Shown piece by piece: positions 31,501 to 41,710 of a stretch of DNA of 64,000 nucleotides. Source of the stretch: Amorphophallus konjac (Eukaryota; Streptophyta; Magnoliopsida; Alismatales; Araceae); NCBI GenBank assembly GCA_022559845.1, contig CM040125.1:287046200-287110199 (forward strand), given 5' to 3'. Below the pieces are notes generated by a model, which was not told where the DNA came from, made no database searches, and saw only the letters and a list, made by a program, of their open reading frames with translations. Made by a program: the position numbers and the translations under genes. How positions within the stretch are numbered: position 1 is the stretch's first letter; each line of letters opens with the position of its first letter.

Positions 31501-33705
31501 TCCAAAGCCGGCTCCGACCACGACACCATTACCCCCTGGGGACTCGCGGAAGCGGACCAGGTCTCAGGTCAGGGAGGCCATCAGCAGGGCTAAGAAAGCC
31601 AAGAGGGCAGAATCCCGTGCTACTCGGGCACGTCGGAGGAAGGCTGCTGAAGAGGAGTCTACGGTTCCCCTTCCTCGAGTTCCGTCATTTTCTAAATTTG
31701 AGGCCGCCCGGACACAAGGGCCTGAAGGCGAAGGTGACTTCTTATTCTTGCATGGCTTATTTGCTTGTTTCGGCCGCCTGGGCTGACCATCTTTCTGTTT
31801 AGTAGCTGCCGGCACTATCCCTGCCGTTGTTGGGTTGGAGGCGGCAACCGGAGCTACTGTTGGAGAGAGAGAGGGGGAAGTCCCCTTGACCTCTGTTGAG
31901 GGCGACTTGCCTTCACCGACACCCCATCGAGAAACAGAAGGTAATTTGCAGCTCGCCCGTAGAGCTCAGTGGCATGTTGTAATTTCAGTCAAGTCCTGAT
32001 TATTTATTGTCCTTTGACTCCAGTCGACATTTGGCCCACACTGCTCCCTGAGGTTGGTGCCTCGGCAGAGGTTGTCATCGGAGAGCAAGGGCTTCCAAGG
32101 GACCAGCCCCTGGATACTTCGCCGATAGATGTTCCCGAGATGGCGATTGCCGAGGAGGTTCTGGATAGAGGGCCTCCTCTCAGCGGCACGGTTCATGCTC
32201 AGGTCCTGGAGATCAGAGGACAAGCAGAAGAGTCATCCTCTTCTGAACAGGTTGATTATGGCGGCGGCTCCGGCGATGATGAGGGGTTCCCGATGGCGGA
32301 CACCGAGGCTGAGGACGTCGGGGCTTCATCAGCTTATGAGAGCGACCTGCCAACGTTTAGCCCTCCGAGGCTATTGGGAGCCGAGCACGGGCCATCATAC
32401 CCGGCTACAGGAGAAGGGCCAGAATCTTCAGAGGCCACTTTGGGAGGCCTAAATATAGTGCCAGTTGAGGTAGGAAGTATTTCGATTCCCACTTGCAGCA
32501 CTTCTTTTAATTTTCAAGCCAGCTGGCTGATGTACATATATGGAATGCAGGCTGAGGTGGTACCGCCGGCTATAATGATCCGCATACCCCTTCCAGACGT
32601 GGACATGGGTCAGTTGGCCTTCCCACAAGTTGTGCGTCCCATTGCCCTGCGGCTTCCACGGACCTATGCTGCTGCAGCGGCCCCAGAGGAACCCGGTGTG
32701 ACTGCCGAGGTTTGCGGCCCGCCCGAGGTTGCAGGGGCTCAAGCCCTGGTTGCCGGTGACGAGTCATTGCTGAAGCCGAGCGACCCCCCGGAAATAGAGG
32801 CAGGGGAGATTATTGCAAGCGAGGCCGATATCATTAAAACTCTGTCGATCATAGAGGGCTCTCCTGCCTCAGCGGCCGGTGAGACTACTCAGAAAGAGCA
32901 AGCGCCCTCCGTCGCCGACACGGTTGTTGTAGCCTCACCGCAACGGGCGGGCAAGGAAGTTGCCATTGTGGAGGTTCCTTCAGTTGATGTAGCCGCAATA
33001 GTCGGGCCGGATGTGGGCGTCGTACAGACTATGCCGTCGACGTCCCTCAGGGTAGCCGACGATATCTGGGCCGAGGTAGATAGCAGGGTAGACTTTCAGC
33101 TCCCCGAGACTTCGCCACTGGGCCTACAATTTTCTGGAGACATGGTGTGGCAGTCTCTGGATAACCTCCAGCGGGCCATGTTAGCTTCTCCGGACCTGAC
33201 TTATCTGCAGCTGAGAAGCTTGATAGATCATCTCTCCCGATCACTTTTGGCATTCGGCTGCCCAATGGATGATTGGACCCCGCGGGTCGTGATGTTGTTA
33301 AAACATGCCAACAGGCGGGAGTTCCTCAGTCGAGAGGTTTCTGATCAGCTGACTGCCGCGAAGCTGGAGAAGGCAGATTGCCGCACCGCCGTTAGTTCAT
33401 TGAGGATGACCGTGGGACAGCTGAGAAATGTTGCCAGCAATATCTCGGAACGTCGGATGCTCCTCACGGCACGGATGGACGAGTTGCGCTCGGAACTTGC
33501 TAAGGTCGAAGCCGAGCTGCAGGAAGGTGAGCGCCTAGAGGTCCAGACAACGGAAGAGGTTGACCTGGCTGAAGGACAACTTGCCTCACTAGACGAGAGG
33601 TTATTTCAGCTGACAGCCACCGAGACCCGTTTGCAAGAGTTGACACAATATCCTTCGCTGGGCCTTTTAGACTTGGCAGATATCTTCCGGCGCCCTCTGC
33701 CGTGA
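28586..33705 (+). pseudogene. Antisense PMD plus coiled-coil gene of C-inner
   Basis: Five coding exons with GT/AG borders and compatible phases: 28586-31343, 31425-31733, 31803-31940, 32024-32469 and 32551-33705. Exon 1 begins MASGSSSS directly after an acceptor and carries the PMD core: YRYPISRGLCCGMIEVFCPE, then SLSQLSGLPIDGEPYEE, and further on YLTYWLCSFTLPQGDK. Exon 2 has a Lys/Arg-rich, nuclear-signal-like stretch (RKRTRSQVREAISRAKKAKR). Exons 3-5 are acidic and Ala/Val/Pro-rich. The last 150 residues form a Leu/Glu/Arg-rich coiled coil. Two in-frame stops break exon 1: TGA 29603-29605 and TAG 30149-30151, both one transition from CGA or CAG. The frame is otherwise open for about 920 codons. 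The plan matches the antisense gene of A, but the sequences are far apart. Function unknown. Confidence 0.8.
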
Positions 33706-34158
33706 CCTTGTTTTTTTCTTTCTTTCTTTTTTCTTGTAATGCTCCTTTTTATCTTCGGAGCTCATGTACCCCCGGGGGATGCCCCGGGCAAAACAATGTG
33801 TTCCACCCATTCTCATTAAATGGAAATATTTCTTTTCATCGCCATAAATCGCGACTTCTTTTCCTTCTTTCTTTTCTTTATTCTTGATGGTCACCCGAAC
33901 CTAGGGATACTTGCTGATGGCGCAGGAGAGCGCTCACGCCTTCAAGGAAGGGGTGAGGTGTTCGCTCCACCGCGATGTAGCCGTTCCCGGAACGGGGCCT
34001 TTGCCAATGTGGGACATAGGTAGCGTAGGCAGATGCACCTAGCGAACCGTGCCGCTGGTGATGAGAGGTGTGTTATGACCCTTGACACGGGTCAAATGTT
34101 GATGCCATGATGTTTTGTTGGTCAGCGAGGGCGGAGGGCCCAGGTTAGAGAGTAGTCA
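33706..34158. other. 3' flank of the antisense gene
   Basis: A T-rich stretch follows the stop, with a possible ATTAAA poly(A) signal near 33816. I see no gene here. Confidence 0.4.
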
Positions 34159-35048
34159 ACCGATCTTGTCGATGGTGACAAGGGTCGAAAAGGGGTAGAC
34201 GGTCTTGCCGATGGTGACATGAACCGGATAGGAAGCGACCGATCTTGTCGATGGTGACAAGGGTCGAAAAGGGGTAGACGGTCTTGCCGATGGTGACAAG
34301 AACCGGATAGGCAGCGACCGATCTTGCAGATGGTGACAAGGGTCGAAAAGGTAGACGGTAATGCCGATGATGACAAAAACTGGATGGGTAGCGACCGATC
34401 TTGTCGATGGTGACAAGGGTCGAAAAGGTAGACGGTATTGCCGATGATGACAAAAATCGGATAGGTAGCGACCGATCTTGCCGATGGTGACATGGGTCGA
34501 AAAGGGGTAGACGGTCTTGCCGATGGTGACAAGAACCGGATAGGTAGCGACCGATCTTGTCGATGGTGACAAGGGTCGAAAAGGGGTAGACGGTCTTGCC
34601 GATGGTGACAAGAACCGGATAGGTAGCGACCGATCTTGCCGATGGTGACAAGGGTCGAAAAGGTAGACGGTATTGCCGATGATGACAAAAATCGGATGGG
34701 TAGCGACTGATCTTGTCGATGGTGACAAGGGTCGAAAAGGTAGACGGTATTGCCGATGATGACAAAAACTGGATAGGTAGCGACCGATCTTGCCGATGGT
34801 GACAAGGGTCGAAAGGGGTAGACGGTATTGCCGATGGTGACAAGAACCGGATAGGTAGCGACCGATCTTGCCGATGGTGACAAGGGTCGAAAGGGGTAGA
34901 CGGTCTTGCCGATGGGGACAAGAACCGGATAGGTAGCGACCGATCTTGCCGATGGTGACAAGGGTCGAAAAGGTAGACGGTATTACCGATGATGACAAAA
35001 ACCGGATGGGTAGCGACCGATCTTGTCGATGGTGACAAGGGTCGAAAG
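34159..35048. repeat. Tandem array 1, about 76-79-bp unit, ~12 copies
   Basis: Each unit joins two diverged ~39-bp halves, GATCTTGTCGATGGTGACAAGGGTCG... and GGTCTTGCCGATGGTGACAAGAACCGG.... The core CTTGTC-GATGGT-GACAAG is a hairpin. Long open frames across it are a product of the periodicity. Confidence 0.88.
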
Positions 35049-36089
35049 GTATGATAATAGATGTATATTGCTGGGATATCGGATGAAGACTCCGCCACGA
35101 CCTCGAAAGGGGTCTTCCGGACAGAGAATGAATCATCACTATTCAGCATTCATTTTTATTCACATTACTGACCTAAGCGCCCTTTCGGGTTTTCACCGAA
35201 GCCAGCCCCCTCTTACTTTTGCCCACGCGCCCTTTCGGGTTTTCACGCGATGGGGTACCCGATTTTGCCTGCGACGCCCTTTCGGGTTTTCGCCACATCT
35301 GGGTTACAGCCATTTTTGCACTTGACCTGATATAGGAGCAAGTCTGGCGGGGTATCTCTATTTTTAACCCCATTTCCTTTTCTTTTTTTTTCTTTTCCTT
35401 TCTTTTTGTTTTTTTTGAATTCGAGGTTCAGAAGAACTGGACCACGGGAACGCTGACCGTCCTTATCGATGAAGTCAAGGGTTGGTCTTAGGTTTATTTC
35501 GTCTACATTGGTTAGATGTCGAAGAAAAGGGTATGGTTTATTAACAAGGATGTAAGATCCGAGTTAAGGGTAGAGGTCGAACGGTCTCGCCGATGATGGC
35601 GGGGGTCGAATGTGGGTTCATTTACCGGCATGGGTTACTGCCGAAACAAGGATGGGATTGTCAACAGGGACGTAAGGCCCGAGTTGGGGGTAGAGATCGA
35701 CCGATCTCGCCGATGATGACGGGGGTCCACAAGGGTTTGTTCAAAAGGTTCCGGTGGGACTTTGACGATTATCCCTTTCGGAGTTTCATTAGGTGGAGAG
35801 ATAGAAGAGGAATTTGGCAGTTACCACTTTACTGACTTAAGCGCCCTTTCGGGTTTTCGCCGAAGCCAGCCCCCTCTTGCTTTTGCCCGCACGCCCTTTC
35901 GGGTTTTCACGCGGCGGGGTACCCGATTTTGCCTGCGACGCCCTTTCGGGTTTTCGCCACATCTGGGTTACAGCCATTTTTGCACTTGTCCTGATAGGGG
36001 AGCAAGTCTGGCGGGATATCTCTATTTTTTTTAACCCCATTTTTATTTTCTTCTCTTTTTTTTTTGCATTCGGAATGAGAGCCGAAGAA
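35049..36089. other. Spacer with two internal direct duplications
   Basis: A ~215-bp block at 35167-35384 is repeated at 35831-36044. Each copy contains three GCGCCCTTTCGGGTTTTC-type sub-repeats. Between them a ~120-bp sequence (about 35520-35640) recurs next to itself (35641-35760). I see no gene. Confidence 0.72.
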
Positions 36090-37010
36090 GGGTAACTTGA
36101 TCAGGGCGGAATGCCGCTAACCAAGACAAAGGGCAGCCCGATTTAGGGCGGAATGCCGCTAACCGAGAAGAAGGTAGCTTGATTAGGGCAGAATGCCGCT
36201 AACTAAGGAAAGGTAGCTCGATTAGGACGGAATGCCGCTAACCAAGGAAAGGTAGCTTGATCAGGGCGGAATGCCACTAACCAAGGGAAAGGTAGCTTGA
36301 TTAGGGCGGAATGCCGCTAACCAAGGAAAATGTAGCTTGATCAGGGCAGAATACCACTAACCAAGGGAAAGGTAGCTTGATTAGAGCAGAATGCCACTAA
36401 CCGAGGAAAAGGGTAGCTCGATTAGGGCGGAATGCCGCTAACCGAGAAGAAGGTAGCTTGATTAGGGCAGAATGCCGCTAACCAAGGAAAGGTAGCTCGA
36501 TTAGGGCGCAATGCCGCTAACCAAGGAAAGGTAGCTTGATTAGGGCGGAATGCCGCTAACCAAGGGAAAGGTAGCTTGATTAGGGCGGAATGCCGCTAAC
36601 CAAGGGAAAGGTAGCTTGATTAGAGCGGAATGCCACTAAACCAAGGAAAGGGTAGCTCGGTTAGGACGGAGTGTCACTAAACCAGGAGAAATAGCTCGAT
36701 TAGGGCGGAATGCCACTAAACAAGGAAAGGTAGCTTGATCAGGGCAGAATGCCACTAACCAAGGGAAAGGTAGCTTGATTAGAGCAGAATGCCACTAAAC
36801 CAAGGAAAGGGTAGCTTGGTTAGGGCGGAGTGCCACTAAACAAGGAGAAATAGCTCGATTAGGGCGGAATGCCACTAAACAAGGAAAGGGTAGCTCGGTT
36901 AGGATAGAGTGTCACTAAACCAGGAGAAATAGCTCGATTAGGGCGGAATGCCACTAAACAAGGAAAGGGTAGCTCGGTTAGGACGGAGTGTCACTAAACC
37001 AAGGGAAAGG
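36090..37010. repeat. Tandem array 2, about 39-41-bp hairpin unit, ~23 copies
   Basis: The unit is GGTAGCTTGATTAGGGCGGAATGCCGCTAACCAAGGAAA (two parts: GGTAGCTTGATTAGGGCGG and AATGCCGCTAACCAAGGAAA). TTAG-GGC pairs with GCC-G-CTAA. In later copies GGC/GCC becomes GAC/GTC. The array ends just before the pol stop at 37025. Confidence 0.88.
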
Positions 37011-37024
37011 TATGTTCCGACCGA

Positions 37025-38185
37025 TCACTCGGGGTGTGTCGGCTGCACCGCATGATACAGCTTAATGTGTTTTCCGTTGAGGGGAGAGAACTGGATGACT
37101 CCTTTGTGGTCTACAAGGATGTAGACACCCCCTTCATATACTCGGCGGATGATATACGGTCCGACCCAGTTTTTGACTAGCTTCCCTTTAGGGTTAGAGG
37201 CCATCACTTCTTTTCTTTTGACCATCACCAGGTCTCCTTTCTTGAATTCTCGACCCTTGACTAACTTGTCAAAAGCACGGGTCATGCGAGCTTGGTAGAG
37301 TTGGATGTTTTGTTGCGCCTGGAGGTGTTTTCCTTCGAGCTCAGCGAGCTCTTCCAATCTTCTTTCTGCATTGGTCTGCTCACCACTGACTAATCCGTGC
37401 TGGATGGCAACTCGCAATGAAGGAACTTCAAGTTCAATCGGCACTACAGCTTCCGACCCATAGACAAGGGAGAAGGGTGAACAGCCGGTTGGGGTCTTGT
37501 AGACAGTACGATAAGCCCAAAGTGCTTCGTACATCCTTTCTTCCCAATCCTTTTTGTTAGACTTGACAGTCTTCGCCAATAGTGTGCACAAGGTCTTGTT
37601 AAAGGCCTCTGCTAGTCCATTGGCTTGAGGGTTGTAGGGGGACGATGTCCTCCAGTCAATTTTGTATTTGTCGGCCAGCCGATAAACCTTCTGATTTCTG
37701 AAATGGCTGCCGTTATCAGAGATGATTCGGCTGGGGATCCCGAACCGGAATATTACATTCTGCCGGAAGAATCTTGCAACTAGTTCTCCGGTCACATCTC
37801 TTAGTGCTACTGCCTCCGCCCATCTGGAGAAGTAGTCTGTAGCTGCTAAGATGTATCTGCACCCTGATGAAGATGCTGGCAGTGGCCCTACCACGTCCGT
37901 GCCCCACTGAGCAAACGGCCAACTTGGTAGGGTGGGATGTAGTGGCACTGGAGGTCTTCTCGCCACATTAGCGTGCTCTTGACATTTCTGACAAGCTTTG
38001 GCAAACTTGCAGCAATCATTAAATATAGTGGGCCAATAGTAACCCAATTTCTTTATCTCTATCTTCATTTTCAGACCGGCCTGGTGTGCCCCGGCTGATC
38101 CTGCATGAACTTCTTGCATCACCTGTCCCGCTTCTGCTGAAGACAAGCAACGGAGTAGGACTTTCCTTCGGGCATCTGCCATAAT
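37025..38185 (-). pseudogene. Integrase of C-inner
   Basis: HHCC zinc finger (HAGSAGAHQ, then CQKCQEHA). DDE core with TDVVGPL, SDNGSHFRN and NGLAEAFNK, then LWAYRTVYKTPTGCSPFSLVYG and a C-terminal GDLVMVKRK module ending at TAA/TGA 37025-37027. The frame itself is intact, but it is separated from RT by TGA 38186-38188 where Arg is expected, so it could only be made as part of a repaired polyprotein. Confidence 0.9.
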
Positions 38186-41100
38186 TCAGAACAAGGTCCC
38201 GCTTCTCATCTCGTAAGAATCCTTGATCCTCAGAAGCTTCATTCTTTGTTCCTTTTCTTTTGGAAGTTGCTGGTGTTGAAACCAGCGTAGGAGATGCTCT
38301 CGCCAGTAGGGCTGCTGAACCCCTTCGATGACTGCTACTTCCATCTCTTCTTCGTCGGCCAGAACCTTTGTTACGCTGGGGACCTGTCGGCGGTTGATCA
38401 CTGTTATATTCAGGCTTGTGTCTGGCGGGACCGCCAATGAACTGGCCAGCTTAGCGAGGGCGTCTGCCTGAGCATTTCGGCCTCGATTGATGTGCTTGAT
38501 GCTGATGAAGTAGAATCTTGACATCAGGCGAGTTGCCAACTGGTGATAGGGGAGGAGCTCTTGCTTTCGCACCTCGAACTCTCCCTCCAGTTGTTTTATA
38601 ACTAGCATGGAGTCTCCGAAGGCTTCCAGCATCTGAATTCCCATGGACAGAGCAATCTGCAACCCGATTATCAGGGCTTCATATTCTGCTTCATTGTTTG
38701 TGCATTGTTTGTTTATGGAGCAGGAAGTATGCACCACTTCTCCTTCTGGGGACTTCAAGACTATGCCTGCCCCCGCTCTGACCCTGGATAACCCGGTAGC
38801 AGAAGTGTCAATTCTGGAAGCACCATCAAAGTATAGCTGCCATAAGGAAGGCTGTACTTGGGCGGCTTCTAGGGTTTCATCCTCGGGAAGTTCCGGTTCC
38901 CACGGGCTTTCCCCGGGTATCGGATGTTCAGCAAATAAGTCCGCAATAGCTTGACCTTTGATGGCTTTGCGCGGTACGTAGGAGACATCAAACTCCATAA
39001 GGATTACCGCCCATTTGCCTAGGCGACCTTTGAGTGCCGGCTGGGACATGATATATTTCAGGGGATCCTCCTTGGACACCAAGCTGATTTCATGCGACAA
39101 CATATAATGCCTGAGCTTTTTGACTGCGAAGACTAGTGCCAGGCAGATCTTCTCAATATAAGTATATTTTTCTTCAGTTCTGACCAGTCTCCGACTGAGG
39201 TAATAGAGGGCTTGTTCTTTCCCTTCTTCATTATTCTGGGCCAGCATTGCCCCTAGAGAATTATGTGTAGCTGCTATATACAGTATCAACGGCCGTCCTT
39301 TCACTGGTGCGCCCAATACTGGAGGAGTCTTCAGATAGTCTTTTAGCTTGTCAAAGGCTGTCTGACAATCTTCATCCCAATAAAAGGGAACATCTTTCAT
39401 CATCAACTTGTGAAAAGGCTGACATCGCCCTGACAAATTGGAAATGAACCGCCGGATATAAGCCAGGCGGCCCTGTAGTGACCTCAGCTCGGAGATGTTC
39501 CTTGGTGGAGGTAACTCTTGTATTGCCTTGATCTTTGCGGGGTCTATCTCGATCCCCCGATATCGGACGACGAAGCCCAAGAATTTTCCGCTCGACACTC
39601 CGAACGCACATTTCATAGGGTTCATTTTTAGCTCATGCTGCCTCAGCCTCTGAAAAACAATCCGGAGGTCTTGCAGGTGATCTTCCTTTCTTCTGGTTTT
39701 GACCACCAGGTCATCTATGTAGCACTCGACCTTGTGGTAGAGCAATTCATCAAAAATTTTGGTCATTGCGCGCTGATAAGTTGCGCCAGCATTCTTCAGT
39801 CCGAATGGCATTATCTTGTAATGATAAATGCCTTTAGGAGTTCGGAAAGCAGTATGGACCCGGTCATGTCCCGCAATCCAAATCTGATTGTAGCCGGAAG
39901 ACCCATCCATGAATGACAGAGCTGCATGGCCGGTTGTAGCATCGATCATGACCTCGGTTATTGGCACCGGAAAGTCATCTTTAGGGCAGGCTTTATTTAG
40001 ATCTCGGAAGTCAACACAAATCCAGATCTGTCCATTCTTCTTTTTCACGGGGATGATATTCGCCAGCCATGTGGTGTACTGATTTTCTTCAACAAATCCC
40101 ACATCAATGAGCTTGTCAACTTCGGCACAGATTTGGGTGATGAGCTCCGGCCTCATACGCCGCGGTGGTTGCTTCACCGGCTCGGCTTCAGGGTTGATTG
40201 CCAGCTCATGTTGTGAGACAGCAGGGTTTAGACCTGGCATCTCTTTATAAGTCCAGGCGAAGCAATCCCGGTATTCTAGCAGCAGGTGGATGTACAGCTC
40301 CCGTTCTTCTGGGGACAGTTGGGCACTAAGGAAGGTAGGCCTAGGGTCTTTCTCATTTCCCAGGTTGACTTCTATCAATTCATCGACTGTGGCTTGGCCT
40401 CCGTCTTCTATCTCTACAGGTGCCGGTTGGAGGTCAACGAAGTCTGGAATACCATCTCGAGGGTCGAGCACTTCGACCTCCTCGTCGGACACCGCCAGAG
40501 CTTCATGGGGTCTCTTGCTCTCTTGTGCTAGCGGCTGTGTGGATGGATCTATTGACACTTCCGTTGCCACTGCAGCTCCCGAGGGTGAGAGAACAGCTTC
40601 AGTGCTTGCAGATGAGGTTGCAGCCGTGACAGGCCAGTAGCTGTTTGCCGCTGGATTCGGACAGCATATTGGATTTGTAGCAGAAGTTAAGGGAGTCTCG
40701 CCTTCTAGGACAATTGAATCTTCCGCAGAAGTGCCTTTTTCTTTTCTGGTAGCCGGCTCCCCTTGATTGGAGTAAACCGAGGCTTTGTTGATCGACAGAA
40801 AGGATGTTGAAGTCGTCATTAGTATGACCCCTGTAGGGAGAGAGACTCCTACTTCTTGAATGTCTTCGGCTCCGCTGCTGCTAGCCGTATCAAATTTGGT
40901 TTGAAAGGCCGCTTCCTCAGGACGGACCTGCTCCCAGCATCGGCAGGAGATCGAGGTCTCCATTTGTTGATTCCCGGATAGAGCCAATTCAGTATATTCG
41001 ACTTCCGCCGGATATTCATCAAAGGTTGCCCCCAGAGGGCTGTCTTCAGTTGGATAGAAGGTGGAGATGGTATCCACCTCATATCGCCCACTGTAATAGT

Positions 41101-41710
41101 AGTCTTCCAGGGTGAAGCCCAGACCCGGATGTTGAGAGACACGTCTCATTTCTTTGTCCAGATTTGCAGGATACCACATCTTCTGGAAAGCTTCCTTGCA
41201 TTTTTGAGATTGATCGAGAGGGATGTGTTGCTTTTGAAACATCCTGGCCGTCCGATCAGTGGTAAATGCCAGGCCCTAAACAGGGACCCGCGGGTCGGCT
41301 AGATCCTCAGGGAGGCTGCAGTCTGTGTCTTCCTGAGTGGGATGCTCCTCAGCTGTATAGAACAAGCTGCTGGGCCCATCTTCTTGTGCCACCTCCCAGG
41401 CTTTGAAAGGTTCGACAGTGGGACCATCGAGGCCGGAGACTGGCTTGGTGAGGCCGGCCGGGACTCCGATGCGGTCGTGCTGTCGATCAACATGCACTTC
41501 CTTAGCTTTGGGGTATAATGCTGGGGGTGTCACCCTGCCGACATTTCCAGAAGCTGTGATGTGGGAAACCACCTTCGGCTTGACATATCCGCGCGGCGGT
41601 GGTGGATACCAACCGTCACCCGATTTGTTCTTCGATGCCCCTGCGGGGGCTTCAATTTCAGAAACCTTCCGGGGAGACCCCGTATATAGGTTGGCGTCCG
41701 GCAAGTGACA
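38186..41710 (-). pseudogene. RT, RNase H and archaeal-type RNase H of C-inner
   Basis: A 500-residue linker (GYVKPKVVSHIT, then FQKMWYPANLDKEM) leads into RT with ICVDFRDLNKACPKDDFP, MPFGLKNAGATYQRAM and the YIDD catalytic box near 39715. RNase H (ILYIAATHNSLGAMLAQ) is followed by a second RNase H (LYFDGAS, NNEAEYEALIIGL, GDSMLVIKQ, about 38850-38440), diagnostic of Tat elements. Stops: TAG 41276-41278, where C-outer has Gln, and TGA 38186-38188 at the boundary to integrase. The frame is the same as gag and integrase, so the ancestor made one gag-pol chain. Confidence 0.9.

Noticed and set aside
34122..35149. Three overlapping open frames of 279 to 334 codons on the minus strand
   Set aside because: They run through tandem array 1; the same peptide repeats in all three frames and no domain is present. 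They result from repeat periodicity.
34159..37010. Regular repeats resembling a CRISPR array
   Set aside because: There are no unique spacers between repeats, unit lengths drift, and the context is a plant retrotransposon.
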